This document shows, in pieces, positions 34,428-42,381 of a DNA stretch of 42,381 bases (its first letter is position 1; each line of letters starts with the position of its first letter). A program made the position numbers and the translations under genes. Under the pieces are notes generated by a model. That model was not told the DNA's origin, made no database searches, and worked only from the letters and a program-made list of their open reading frames with translations. This DNA comes from Polaromonas sp. (GTDB taxonomy: Bacteria; Pseudomonadota; Gammaproteobacteria; Burkholderiales; Burkholderiaceae_C): positions 1 through 42,381 of the forward strand of contig PNML01000020.1 in NCBI GenBank assembly GCA_013823635.1. Reading direction: 5' to 3'.

Positions 34428-34772
34428 CGCAGGCTGCGCTCAAAAAGGGCGCAGATTTGTGCATCTGCCTCACACTTCAGGCTTCTGGCGCTGGCTACCC
34501 ACCTTGGGCAAGCAGCGTGGGCACCGATACCAACCTCGACGGTTGAGCGGTCTTGCCTTCCAGATCAACAGCCAATCGCTTGCCTCACAGCGCCGCATGC
34601 AGCGGACGCCACGGCGGTGCGATGTTCGTTGGGTGGTTGATGTTTTTTGAACCACGAACGAAGCACCGGCGGTCCGCCCCTGCACCCAGCCAACTTGCCT
34701 GGGTCGCGTCCCTTGAGGACCTCTCCCGCTTTTTTCGGATGTTGTGCGCTGAGCCGCACATGGAAACTTGTA
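34428..34772 (+). promoter_or_regulatory. Long structured 5' leader of the RNA helicase gene
   Basis: The 439-base gap between the decarboxylase and helicase genes has no convincing gene. After the promoter it can fold into CTGCGC/GCGCAG (34434-34439 with 34449-34454), or alternatively GCAGAT/ATCTGC (34451-34456 with 34463-34468); the two share bases and exclude each other. Further down are CCCAG/CTGGG (34685-34689, 34699-34703) and GTCC/GGAC (34708-34711, 34717-34720) followed nine bases later by six T (34730-34735). Long leaders that mediate cold or autoregulated expression are known for DEAD-box helicase genes. A small RNA gene in the same stretch cannot be excluded. Confidence 0.5.
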
Positions 34773-36764
34773 ATGAACGACGCATTGATGTCGGCTGGCG
34801 AAGCCATGGCCGAAACCCACCTGTCCCTGGCCACCACCGATGTGGTCCAGGCCCCCGCCGCTGAGGTGGCCGAGGTCGCTGCCGAGGCCGAAGTCCCCGC
34901 TGGCCCCAACGGCTTTGAGTTGCTGGGCCTCGCCCCCGAGCTGGTGCAAGCCGTGGCCGACATGGGCTACACCGAGCCCACCCAGGTCCAGAACAAGGCC
35001 ATCCCCCTGGCGCTGAACACCGGTGGCGGCGTGTACGCCGACCTGATGGTCTCCAGCCAGACCGGCAGCGGCAAAACCGCCGCCTTCCTGTTGCCCATGC
35101 TGCACACCCTGCTGACCATGCAGCAAGAAGCCGCTGCGGCTGAAAAGGCCGCTCACGAGCAGGCCTGCGCCGAAGCCGAAGCCAAGGGCGAGCCCGCACC
35201 CAAGCGCGCCAAGCGAAAAGACCCCACCAACCCCCGCAACTTCAAGCCCGCCACCCCCGGCGCGCTGGTGGTGTGCCCCACCCGTGAACTGGCCCAGCAA
35301 GTGGCCAACGACGGCATTGACCTGGTGCGCCATTGCCGCGGCCTGCGCATTGCCAACGTGGTGGGCGGCATGCCTTACCAGTTGCAGGTGGCCAAGCTGC
35401 AAAACGCCGACCTGGTGGTGGCCACCCCTGGCCGCCTGCTGGACCTGCAACGCAGCGGCCAGATCAAGCTCGACGAAGTCAAGTTCCTGGTGATGGACGA
35501 AGCCGACCGCATGCTGGACCTGGGTTTTGCCGACGACCTGGCGGAGATCAACCAGCTCACGCTGCAGCGCCGCCAGACCATGATGTTCAGCGCCACGTTT
35601 GCGCCCCGCATCCAGCAACTGGCGCTGCGCGTCATGCACGACAACGGTGCCAACGTCAAGAAAATCCAGATTGACACGCCGCAGGAAAAGCACGCCAACA
35701 TCACGCAAAGCCTGTTCTGGGCGGACAACCCCGAGCACAAGCGTGCCCTGCTGGACCACTGGCTGCGCGACACCACCATCAACCAGGCCATCGTGTTCGC
35801 CAGCACCCAGATCGAGTGCGACAACCTGGCCAACGACCTGCAGCAGACCGGCTTCTCCGCCGTGGCCCTGCACGGTGCCCTGAGCCAGGGCATGCGCAAC
35901 CGCCGCCTGATGGCGCTGCGCGACGGCCGTGTGCAGATTCTGGTGGCCACCGACGTGGCGGCCCGTGGCATTGACGTGCCCACCATCACCCACGTGTTCA
36001 ACTTTGGCCTGCCCATGAAGGCCGAGGACTACACCCACCGCATCGGCCGCACGGGCCGCGCCGGGCGCGATGGCCTGGCCGTCACGTTTGCCGAGTTCCG
36101 CGATCGCCGCAAGATTGCCGACATCGAGTACCACACCCACCAGCCGCTGAAGGCCGAGGTCATCCCAGGCCTGGAGCCCAAGCAGCGTCCACCCCAGGCC
36201 TCTTTCGGTGGCCGTGGCGGTGAAGGCCGTGGCGGCTTTGGTGGCGCTGGTGGTGGCCGTGGCCGCCCCGCACCCCGCCGTGAGGGTGGATTCGGCGGTG
36301 GCAACGGTGGGGGTTTCGGTGGATTTGGTCGTGCCGACAAAGGTGGCTTTGACCGTGGCAACGACCGTGGTCCCCGCCCCGAGTTCCGTGCCGAGCGGCC
36401 TGCCTGGGGCAACGACCGCCCAGCCGGTGCGCCCCGCTTTGAAGGCCGCAGCGAGCGCCCCGCGTTCAGCAACGACCGCCCGTCCTTCGGTGATCGCCCT
36501 GCGTTCAACCACGACCGCAGTGGCTTCGGTGGTGACAAGCGCGGCCCAGCCCGCAGCTTTGACCGCGAAGGTGGCCGTGGTTTCGAGGGCCGTCCCGAGC
36601 GTTCTTTTGAACCCCGCGGCGAGCGCGCTGCCCCTTGGGGCGGTGGTGCGGACCGTGCGCCCCATGGCGCCCCGCGCGGTGGTGACTTCAAGCCCCGCCG
36701 CCCCGCCGGTGCCGATGCACGCTTTTCCACCGACGGCAGCCGCCGCCGCACCAGCGTTCGCTGA
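34773..36764 (+). CDS. rhlE: DEAD-box RNA helicase, RhlE type
   Basis: ATP-dependent RNA helicase of 663 residues for RNA remodelling, ribosome assembly or decay, often needed in the cold. Motifs in order are: Q motif region (FELLGL..PTQVQNKAIP, about 48-75), Walker A SQTGSGKT near 94, PTRELA near 170, TPGRLLDL near 212, the DEAD box VMDEADRML near 240, SAT near 273, and HRIGRTGRAGRDG near 420. A charged insert of about 45 residues, rich in Ala, Glu and Lys, lies between Walker A and PTRELA. The last 200 residues are a low-complexity Gly/Arg/Phe tail with RGG-like and FGG units and repeated DRP(S/A)F blocks, likely RNA-binding and disordered. GGAAACTT precedes ATG 34773. Confidence 0.93.
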   Translation: MNDALMSAGEAMAETHLSLATTDVVQAPAAEVAEVAAEAEVPAGPNGFELLGLAPELVQAVADMGYTEPTQVQNKAIPLALNTGGGVYADLMVSSQTGSGKTAAFLLPMLHTLLTMQQEAAAAEKAAHEQACAEAEAKGEPAPKRAKRKDPTNPRNFKPATPGALVVCPTRELAQQVANDGIDLVRHCRGLRIANVVGGMPYQLQVAKLQNADLVVATPGRLLDLQRSGQIKLDEVKFLVMDEADRMLDLGFADDLAEINQLTLQRRQTMMFSATFAPRIQQLALRVMHDNGANVKKIQIDTPQEKHANITQSLFWADNPEHKRALLDHWLRDTTINQAIVFASTQIECDNLANDLQQTGFSAVALHGALSQGMRNRRLMALRDGRVQILVATDVAARGIDVPTITHVFNFGLPMKAEDYTHRIGRTGRAGRDGLAVTFAEFRDRRKIADIEYHTHQPLKAEVIPGLEPKQRPPQASFGGRGGEGRGGFGGAGGGRGRPAPRREGGFGGGNGGGFGGFGRADKGGFDRGNDRGPRPEFRAERPAWGNDRPAGAPRFEGRSERPAFSNDRPSFGDRPAFNHDRSGFGGDKRGPARSFDREGGRGFEGRPERSFEPRGERAAPWGGGADRAPHGAPRGGDFKPRRPAGADARFSTDGSRRRTSVR

Positions 36765-36811
36765 GTCCACTGACCAGCTGCTCGCTCAGTGCTGAGCGGT
36801 CAGGTCAGCCC

Positions 36812-36854
36812 AGGCCGATGGACCACCCTGACCGGTGGTGCATCGGCCTTTTTT
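36812..36854 (+). terminator. Intrinsic terminator for the RNA helicase gene
   Basis: AGGCCGATG (36812-36820) pairs with CATCGGCCT (36841-36849) and ACCACC (36822-36827) with GGTGGT (36834-36839), giving a long stem followed by six T (36849-36854). The T-tract abuts the stop codon of the convergent receiver-TPR gene. Confidence 0.88.
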
Positions 36855-38536
36855 CATGGGCTGGTGGCCGAGGGTTGCGGGCGCTCGCCCTCGGGGTGTC
36901 GCTCGGCGCTGGTGACCAGCGACAGGCCCCCGGCGCTGCGCCCGGTGGGTTGCCCCAGCGTGGGCGGTTGGCTGGAGGGGCTGTACTGGTTGAGCAGGTC
37001 CTGGATCAGGCCATCCAGCACATCGGCCTCGGGGATTTTGTCGCGGTAACGTTGCAGGGTGAGCCGGGCGGTGTCAATGAGCTTGGTGTTTCGGGTCTGG
37101 CCGCCGTGGGTGACCAGCGCCTTGACGGCCACACGTGGGTTGCCCGCGATGGTGTGTGACATGGACTGTTGCGCCAGCTCGGTGATGTGTTGGTGGCCGG
37201 CGCGCACCAGGTCCGCATAGGGTGGGTGGCGGGTGGCCGCACCGGCCAGCAGCTCGGCCATGCCCTTGCCGGTGCAGAAGCGCTGGGCCAGGGTGGTGAT
37301 CCAGCCGGGCACAGGCTCCAGTTGCAGCTCGGCGGCAGCCACTTCGGCCAGCAGCGACAACAGGTTGCACGCCGCCTCCGTGTCAAACGCGGGCGAGCTG
37401 ATTTCCTCGGCCTGTGCGCGCAGCTCACCGACCACCGCGCTGACCTGTTTGTTCATCAGCAGCAACAGCGTTTTGGCGACGCGCTGGAACCGGCGCAGCC
37501 TGGGCGGCGCGTCGCGCTGCTCCAGCGCCGTTTGCAACTGTTCGATGCAGCGCTTGAGTCCTTGGGTGTCACGCATCTGGTAGCGGGTGAAGGCCAACAG
37601 CATGAGCGACTGGTGGTCGAACATCTTGGACGTCAGCCCCAACAGGGTGGCGCGGTCCAGTGCCTTGGCCGCTTCTTCCTTTTCACCCAGGTAAAACGCC
37701 AGCATGCCCCGCTTTTGCAGGCGGGCGATGGAGCTGGGGGTGATGTCGCTGGCCTGGCGGTACACCTGCAGGGCCTGTTCAAAATTGCCCTGGTCCACGT
37801 GGATGCGGCCCATGACGTCGTAAGCGTCGGCGTAGCCGGGCTCGGCCTGCGAGAGGCTTTGCAAGGTTTGCAACGCCTGGGCGGGTTGACCCGCGTCCAC
37901 ATGGGCCCGTGCCACACCCAGCTTGGCCCAGGGCAGGGCCTGGTGTTGCAAGATGGCCTCGAAAAGTTGCTGGGCCTGTGTGGGGCGCACCAGGCGCAGC
38001 AGCAGTTCGGCACCGATGCGGGCAGCGTACAGCCAGTATTCACTGCGTTCGGCAAATCGCGCCATGCACAGGCGGGTCGCCTCTTCGAACTCACCCGCTT
38101 CAATGTGTTTGAAGATGGGACTGAGCAGGGCCTTGCGGTAGCGGGCCTGGCGCAAGCGCTGACCCAGCGCGGCGGCGGTGTGGGGTTTGAGCAGGTAGCT
38201 GTCCAACGCCGATTCAGCGGCTTCGGCCACCTGGGTGTACGTGGCTTCGCTGGTGAGCATGACAAACACCGTGCCAAACGGCAGCAGCTGCGCGCGGCGC
38301 AGGTCATCCAGCAGGGCCTGGCCACTGTAGGTGCTGCCCGGGAAGGTTTGCTCGCACAGCACCACGTCGAACTCCCGAAACTCCAGCGCACGGCGCGCGT
38401 CGGAGGGGCGGCTGGCCTGGGCGATCTGGGTCAGGCCGTAATCCCTCAGCTGCGACACGATGATGCTGCGCGACATGGGGTTGCCGTCCACCACCAGGGC
38501 GCGGCATTCCGCTATGTCGGGGTCGAGCTTGGGCAT
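36854..38536 (-). CDS. Atypical receiver-domain protein with TPR repeats
   Basis: Predicted cytosolic protein of 560 residues. Residues 10-130 form a CheY-like receiver; about 140-430 contain TPR-like helical repeats (for example VMGRIHVDQGNFEQALQVYR, seen as IHVDQGNFEQALQVY), and the rest is helical with a proline-rich disordered end. The receiver is degenerate: the acidic pair reads VDGNP (D17, G18) and the phosphoacceptor position has Glu62 (VLCEQTFPG) instead of Asp. The conserved Lys117 (LLKPH) and MLTSE remain. It is therefore unlikely to be phosphorylated normally and may be a constitutive adaptor. There is no DNA-binding or enzymatic output domain. The function is unknown; no kinase gene is adjacent. 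Confidence 0.82.
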   Translation of the reverse strand: MPKLDPDIAECRALVVDGNPMSRSIIVSQLRDYGLTQIAQASRPSDARRALEFREFDVVLCEQTFPGSTYSGQALLDDLRRAQLLPFGTVFVMLTSEATYTQVAEAAESALDSYLLKPHTAAALGQRLRQARYRKALLSPIFKHIEAGEFEEATRLCMARFAERSEYWLYAARIGAELLLRLVRPTQAQQLFEAILQHQALPWAKLGVARAHVDAGQPAQALQTLQSLSQAEPGYADAYDVMGRIHVDQGNFEQALQVYRQASDITPSSIARLQKRGMLAFYLGEKEEAAKALDRATLLGLTSKMFDHQSLMLLAFTRYQMRDTQGLKRCIEQLQTALEQRDAPPRLRRFQRVAKTLLLLMNKQVSAVVGELRAQAEEISSPAFDTEAACNLLSLLAEVAAAELQLEPVPGWITTLAQRFCTGKGMAELLAGAATRHPPYADLVRAGHQHITELAQQSMSHTIAGNPRVAVKALVTHGGQTRNTKLIDTARLTLQRYRDKIPEADVLDGLIQDLLNQYSPSSQPPTLGQPTGRSAGGLSLVTSAERHPEGERPQPSATSP

Positions 38537-38678
38537 GGCCGGTTCTCAGCGTGGGCCAGATCGTTGGACAGGGGAGCGAGGCACTGGCATGGGGCAGCAG
38601 CATAGCAAACCAGCGCTGGCCGGTGAGGGTACAAGTGCCGGGGCGCCGCCCAACCACGGCCTGTGCCAGACGGTCCTT

Positions 38679-39575
38679 TCAGTTCATGCCGTTGCGGCTG
38701 GCCAGTTCCATGAACAGGGCCGAGTGGTCCAGGTCCCCCAGGCCGTGCTCGGCGGCCTGTTCGAACAGCTGGGCGAAGAGCTGGGTGATGGGGGCCTCGA
38801 ACCCCGTTTCCTGGGCGGTGGCCATGGCGTTGCGCATGTCCTTGAGCTGCACCGTGACGGCGGCGCGTTTGGCAAAGTCGCGCTCCACCATGCGCTGGCC
38901 ATGCACCTGCAGGATGCGGCTTTCGGCGAATCCGCCTGAAATGGCCTCACGCACCTTGCCCATGTCGGCACCACCGCGTGCGGCGAACAGCAGGGCCTCG
39001 GCCACCGCGCCGATGGTGATGCCCACGATCATCTGGTTGGCCAGCTTCGCCAGCTGACCCGAACCCAGTGGCCCGACGTGGGTAGCCCGGCCCATGACCT
39101 GCAACACAGGCAGCGCGCGCTCGAAATCGGCGGCGCGCCCACCGGCCATGATGGCCAGCGTGCCCGCCTCGGCACCCACGGTGCCGCCGGAGACGGGCGC
39201 ATCCAGGCAGGCCACCTGCAGGGCCGCCAGGCGGGCGGCATGGTCGCGTGCCTGGCGAGGCTGGATGGACGACATGTCCACCACCAGGCTGCCGGGACGC
39301 AGGCCTTTGGCTGCGCCCTGGTGAAACAGCACATCCTCCACCGCCGGGCCGTCCTGCAGCATCGTGATGGTGATGTCGGCCTGTTGGGTCGCCTGGCCTG
39401 GGGTGGGGTGCGCGGTGGCACCGTGGGCCTGCAGGGCCAGGGCTTTGCTGGCGGTGCGGTTCCACACATGCACCGAGTGGCCCGCCGCACAGAGGCGTTG
39501 GGCCATGGGTGTGCCCATCAACCCCAGGCCCAGCACGGCCACGTTGACGGGAGAAGGGGCATTCAATTGACTCAT
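38679..39575 (-). CDS. NAD(P)-dependent beta-hydroxyacid dehydrogenase (HIBADH family)
   Basis: Oxidoreductase of 298 residues from the 3-hydroxyisobutyrate dehydrogenase / tartronate semialdehyde reductase family. The Rossmann motif VAVLGLGLMGTPMA lies near 12. DAPVSGGTVGAEAGTL near 125 binds substrate, and the catalytic Lys is in GSGQLAKLANQM near 170. VQLKDMRNAMA near 241 is the second family signature. Substrates could be 3-hydroxyisobutyrate, 2-hydroxy-3-oxopropionate or succinate semialdehyde; the sequence does not decide. Repeat copy D overlaps the start codon, and a terminator separates the gene from gntR upstream, so it probably has its own promoter. Confidence 0.9.
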   Translation of the reverse strand: MSQLNAPSPVNVAVLGLGLMGTPMAQRLCAAGHSVHVWNRTASKALALQAHGATAHPTPGQATQQADITITMLQDGPAVEDVLFHQGAAKGLRPGSLVVDMSSIQPRQARDHAARLAALQVACLDAPVSGGTVGAEAGTLAIMAGGRAADFERALPVLQVMGRATHVGPLGSGQLAKLANQMIVGITIGAVAEALLFAARGGADMGKVREAISGGFAESRILQVHGQRMVERDFAKRAAVTVQLKDMRNAMATAQETGFEAPITQLFAQLFEQAAEHGLGDLDHSALFMELASRNGMN

Positions 39576-39622
39576 TTGATAGCAAACTCTTTAATGAAAT
39601 AAAGCGACAGAGGCAATATCGG
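39575..39622 (+). repeat. Dispersed intergenic repeat, copy D
   Basis: TTTGATAGC (39575-39583), AAACTCTTTAATGAAAT, then AAAGCGACAGAGGC and AATATCGG. It matches the block order of the other copies and is the one closest to the Comamonadaceae elements I recall. It covers the leader of the dehydrogenase gene. Confidence 0.5.
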
Positions 39623-39624
39623 TT

Positions 39625-39658
39625 AAAAAATGGCGGCCGGTGCTGACGCACCGGCCGC
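39625..39658 (-). terminator. Intrinsic terminator for the GntR regulator gene
   Basis: Perfect 11-bp stem (39633-39643 with 39648-39658, loop TGAC) preceded on the plus strand by six A (39625-39630). On the minus strand it is a hairpin followed by six T two bases later. It begins 11 bases after the gntR stop. Confidence 0.85.
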
Positions 39659-39669
39659 GCGCAAGTGGT

Positions 39670-40371
39670 TCATCGAACCACGGAGTGAGGGGGTGGCCCG
39701 TCGGGCCGCGTGAGCGAGTCAACGAGGTGGCGGCTGGCCTGCGCCCCGTGTGCCAGCATGAGCCGGGCGGCGTGCTCTTCTTCGCCTTGGGCAATGGCCT
39801 GGCACATGGCCTCGTGTTCGTCCCAGACGGTGGCCCGCAGGGGCGAGGTTTGCAACGCCTCACCCATGGCCCGGCGGATGTGGCACCAGTGCAACATGGC
39901 GCTGGACTCGATCAGCGGGTTGCCGCTGGCCTGGTAAATGGCGCGGTGGAAGGCCAGGTCGGCGTCCACCATGTCTTTGACCACCTGGCCAGCCGCGGCT
40001 TGGCGACCACGGACCAGCAACAGGGGGTCGAGCGGGGCGCGCTGGCGGGCCGCCAGGCGCGCGGCCAACGCGTCCAGGGTGCTGCGCACTTCGTAAATGT
40101 GGATGACGGCCTGCACGTCGATGGGGGCCACCACCAGCCCACGCCCTTTTTGCCCCTGGGAGCCAGTGGCCTCCAGCACCAAGCCATCGGCCTTGAGCAG
40201 GCGCAGCGCCTGCAGCACAGGCTGGCGCGAGACGGCCAGGCGCTCGGCCACGTCTTCCTGGGTCAGTCGGGTGCCGGGGGCCATGCTGCCGTCGCTGATG
40301 GCGGCGAGCAGGCGCTGGTACACCTGATCGACCAGGTCGGGTGTGGTTTCCAATCGGGAGAGGGTGAGCAT
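39670..40371 (-). CDS. GntR-family transcriptional regulator with FCD domain
   Basis: DNA-binding regulator of 233 residues of the FadR subfamily. The winged helix occupies about 10-75 (GTRLTQEDVAERLAVSRQPVLQALRLL, seen as EDVAERLAVSRQPV). The FCD ligand domain is at about 90-220, with metal/ligand histidines expected around DLAFHRAIYQASGN near 137 and EHEAMCQAI near 185. Such proteins sense small carboxylic acids and often repress themselves and a neighbouring catabolic gene. A double palindrome lies 11 bases before its start codon, in the gap it shares with the divergent hydrolase. The effector is unknown. Confidence 0.9.
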   Translation of the reverse strand: MLTLSRLETTPDLVDQVYQRLLAAISDGSMAPGTRLTQEDVAERLAVSRQPVLQALRLLKADGLVLEATGSQGQKGRGLVVAPIDVQAVIHIYEVRSTLDALAARLAARQRAPLDPLLLVRGRQAAAGQVVKDMVDADLAFHRAIYQASGNPLIESSAMLHWCHIRRAMGEALQTSPLRATVWDEHEAMCQAIAQGEEEHAARLMLAHGAQASRHLVDSLTRPDGPPPHSVVR

Positions 40372-40381
40372 GGTGGTTGTG

Positions 40382-40402
40382 GAATACTGTATTCAGAATA
40401 CA
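40382..40402. promoter_or_regulatory. GntR operator, two overlapping palindromes
   Basis: GAATAC-T-GTATTC (40382-40394) and TGTATTC-A-GAATACA (40388-40402) are both perfect palindromes and share their centre arms. FCD-type GntR regulators bind short palindromes with GTA/TAC half-sites. The position, just before the gntR start and 87 bases before the divergent hydrolase, suits autoregulation and control of both genes. Confidence 0.72.
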
Positions 40403-40488
40403 CCAAGTGCGCCGAGGGATGGGTGACAGTGACACCCCCCGCAGGGCCTGCGTCAGTGCTTTGTCAACTTGTGAGCCACCCCACCACC

Positions 40489-41418
40489 ATGTCCACACAC
40501 CCTTTGCCCGCGACGCTGTTTCACCACGGGCTCTCCCCCGATGCACTGGCACAGCAGTACAACAACCGCGCCCTGGTGCCCAACCACACCGATTTTTTTG
40601 ACCGCTGGGCCGCCGCCTCTGAGGTGGTGCGTGCCAGCCAACCCTGTGAGTTGGACCTGGCCTACGGCCCCACGCCCGGGCAACGGTTGGATGTGTTTTG
40701 GCCCCAGCCCCTTTCCACGCAGACGGCGCAGTCACGCGGCGGAGAGGGGGCGCCGGTCGTGGTGTTCATCCATGGCGGCTACTGGCGCAGCCTGGACAAA
40801 CACCAGCACGCCATGGTGGCCCCCGTGTTCACGCAAATGGGCGCGTGTGTGGTGGTGGTGAATTACGACCTGTGCCCGTCGGTGAGCATTCCCGAGATCG
40901 AGGTCCAAATGGTCAGGGCGTTGGCTTGGGTGCGCACCCACGCCGGGCGCTGGGGCGGCGATGGCCGTCGGGTGGGGGTGGTGGGCCATTCGGCCGGGGG
41001 GCACCTGGCCAGCTGCCTGTTGCAGCCCATGGGCGGCGGCACCGGTGGTCCCGAGCAGGCCGGCACAGCGGCGCTGCAGGCCCTGTCGATCTCCGGCCTG
41101 TACGACTTGCTGCCCCTGCGGGAGGTGGCGTTTCTGGCCCCCGATCTGCGCCTGACCGAGGTCGATGCCCTGGCCGCCAGCCCGGCGCGGCGGCCACCAC
41201 CCGCTCTGGCCCAGGCCTCGTTGTGGTCGGTGGTGGGCGCCGATGAAAGCGGGGAATTCATCCGCCAGAACACCCTCATGCAGGCCGCCTGGGGCTGGGC
41301 CGTGGTGCCGGTGTGCGAGACCCTGCCGGGGTTGAACCACTTTTCGGTGCTGGACGCCCTGGTGCAGCCCGGCCACCCGCTGCACACGCTGGCGCGGCGC
41401 TGGCTGGCCCTGCTGTGA
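40489..41418 (+). CDS. Alpha/beta hydrolase with HGGYW motif (arylformamidase-like)
   Basis: Predicted serine hydrolase of 309 residues. The start YNNRALVPNHTDFFDRW near 23, the oxyanion motif IHGGYWRSLDK near 95, the nucleophile elbow GHSAGGHLA near 167, a probable acid Asp near 257 (VVGADESGEF) and His in GLNHFSVLDAL near 285 place it with esterases related to kynurenine formamidase. It is divergent from the GntR regulator and probably controlled by it. The annotation arylformamidase is only a family suggestion; no tryptophan-degradation genes are adjacent. ATG 40489 is preferred; in-frame GTG 40471 would add six residues. Confidence 0.85.
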   Translation: MSTHPLPATLFHHGLSPDALAQQYNNRALVPNHTDFFDRWAAASEVVRASQPCELDLAYGPTPGQRLDVFWPQPLSTQTAQSRGGEGAPVVVFIHGGYWRSLDKHQHAMVAPVFTQMGACVVVVNYDLCPSVSIPEIEVQMVRALAWVRTHAGRWGGDGRRVGVVGHSAGGHLASCLLQPMGGGTGGPEQAGTAALQALSISGLYDLLPLREVAFLAPDLRLTEVDALAASPARRPPPALAQASLWSVVGADESGEFIRQNTLMQAAWGWAVVPVCETLPGLNHFSVLDALVQPGHPLHTLARRWLALL

Positions 41419-41461
41419 GGCCCCTGCAGACCCGGCCCGCACCCGCGGGGGCCACACCCCC

Positions 41462-42381
41462 TCACATCAGCAGGTGTTCCCCTGCGTTGTCGCCACCCAG
41501 AATGACGTAATTCACCTTGCGGATGTCCATGAGCTTTTTGCCGCCCGCGTAGCTGATGGAGCTCTGCACGTCCTGCTCCATCTCCACCAGCGTGCTGGCC
41601 AGTGGGCCTTTGATGGGCTCCAGGATGCGCTTGCCCTCCACGTGCTTGTACTCGCCTTTGTTGAAGTCAGAAGCCGAGCCGTAGTACTCCTTGTAAAGTG
41701 CCCCGTCCACCTCCACCGTCTGGCCGGGGCTCTCTTCGTGGCCGGCAAACAGCGAACCGATCATGACCATGGTGGCGCCAAAGCGCACGCTCTTGGCGAT
41801 GTCGCCGTGGCTGCGGATGCCACCGTCGGCAATGATGGGTTTGGTGGCCACGCGGGCGCACCACTTCATGGCGCTGAGCTGCCAGCCCCCGGTGCCAAAA
41901 CCGGTTTTGAGCTTGGTGATGCAGACCTTGCCGGGGCCAATGCCCACCTTGGTGGCGTCGGCACCCCAGTTCTCCAGGTCAATGACGGCCTCTGGCGTGC
42001 CCACGTTGCCTGCAATCACGAAGCTGGATGGCAGGCGCTCCTTGATGTAAACAATCATGTGCTTGACGCTGTCGGCATGGCCATGGGCGATGTCGATGGT
42101 GATGAAGTCGGGCACCAAGCCCTCGGTCACCAGCTGGTCCACGGTGTCGCGGTCGGCCTGCTTCACGCCCAGCGAGATGGAGGCATACAGCCCCTTGGCC
42201 TTGAAATCGCGCACAAAGGCCACGTTGTCCAGGTCAAAGCGGTGCATCACGTAAAAGTAGCCGTTGCGCGCCAGCCACTCGCAGATGGCCTCGTTGACCA
42301 CGGTTTTCATGTTGGCGGGCACCACCGGCAGGCGGAAGGTGTGGCCGCCCAGCTCCACGCTGGCGTCGCATTCCGAGCGGC
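41462..42381 (-). CDS. guaC: GMP reductase, partial (5' end outside the window)
   Basis: NADPH-dependent enzyme that converts GMP to IMP and ammonia in purine salvage. About 306 residues are visible; the frame stays open through the window edge, and codons upstream of the GTG at 42358 read SECDAS, which continues the family pattern. The TIM barrel shows VVPANMKTV near the start, [19 protein letters not shown], the catalytic Cys in [26 protein letters not shown] and the IMP-loop residues that follow. The C-terminus contains [15 protein letters not shown]. It lacks the CBS domains of IMP dehydrogenase, and KVCITK rather than the dehydrogenase loop supports GMP reductase. It is convergent with the hydrolase gene. 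Confidence 0.93.
   Translation of the reverse strand, partial: RSECDASVELGGHTFRLPVVPANMKTVVNEAICEWLARNGYFYVMHRFDLDNVAFVRDFKAKGLYASISLGVKQADRDTVDQLVTEGLVPDFITIDIAHGHADSVKHMIVYIKERLPSSFVIAGNVGTPEAVIDLENWGADATKVGIGPGKVCITKLKTGFGTGGWQLSAMKWCARVATKPIIADGGIRSHGDIAKSVRFGATMVMIGSLFAGHEESPGQTVEVDGALYKEYYGSASDFNKGEYKHVEGKRILEPIKGPLASTLVEMEQDVQSSISYAGGKKLMDIRKVNYVILGGDNAGEHLLM

Noticed and set aside
34470..36770. Long open frame (766 codons) antisense to the RNA helicase
   Set aside because: Low-complexity product created by the Gly/Arg-rich helicase tail and codon bias. The plus-strand helicase motifs are complete.
41419..41453. GGCCCC/GGGGCC hairpin between the convergent hydrolase and guaC genes
   Set aside because: Only a 6-bp stem with a long loop and no T-tract. 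It is expected by chance in such GC-rich DNA.

Overview
The window is GC-rich, gene-dense chromosomal DNA from a betaproteobacterium, most likely a member of the Comamonadaceae (Burkholderiales). The evidence is the codon bias, the Sox cluster layout, the protein families, and five degenerate copies of a roughly 50-bp intergenic element that resembles short repeats I recall from Comamonadaceae genomes. I see no rRNA, tRNA, insertion sequence, phage gene or CRISPR array. I recognise 39 protein genes; the last one runs off the right edge.

Region 1 (1-2.6 kb) carries the glycolysis/Calvin-cycle genes pgk and fba. Region 2 (2.6-12.2 kb) is a lithotrophic sulfur-oxidation locus. On the minus strand are a dihaem cytochrome c4 and the flavocytochrome c sulfide dehydrogenase pair fccA-fccB. 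Divergent on the plus strand is soxR-soxCD-soxYZ-soxAX-soxB. Together they encode sulfide and complete thiosulfate oxidation in the periplasm, with electrons passed to c-type cytochromes. Two intrinsic-terminator-like hairpins lie inside the sox series, before soxA and before soxB.

Region 3 (12.3-22.1 kb) looks like one regulated module: a PAS-containing sigma-54 activator, a compact intergenic control region, a five-gene HAAT/Liv-type ABC importer, a lipoprotein 3-hydroxybutyrate-oligomer hydrolase and an alpha/beta hydrolase. The control region holds two tandem 24-bp palindromic repeats, a separate 22-bp palindrome and a near-consensus -24/-12 promoter. I propose that this is a sigma-54-controlled system for scavenging 3-hydroxybutyrate or its oligomers. 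It is the most interesting unit in the window.

Region 4 (22.2-31.4 kb) is housekeeping and accessory: ferrochelatase, a HAD phosphatase, a GST, a small secreted cysteine protein, an HPF-like ribosome factor, a GlcD-type FAD dehydrogenase, a DUF2069 membrane protein, a YihY protein, and a cytochrome P450 overlapping an alpha/beta hydrolase gene.

Region 5 (31.4-42.4 kb) contains O-acetylhomoserine sulfhydrylase divergent from malonyl-CoA decarboxylase, and a RhlE-type RNA helicase behind a 340-nt structured leader. It also contains a receiver-TPR protein whose phosphoacceptor aspartate is replaced, a beta-hydroxyacid dehydrogenase, a GntR/FCD regulator with a palindromic operator divergent from an alpha/beta hydrolase, and a partial GMP reductase.
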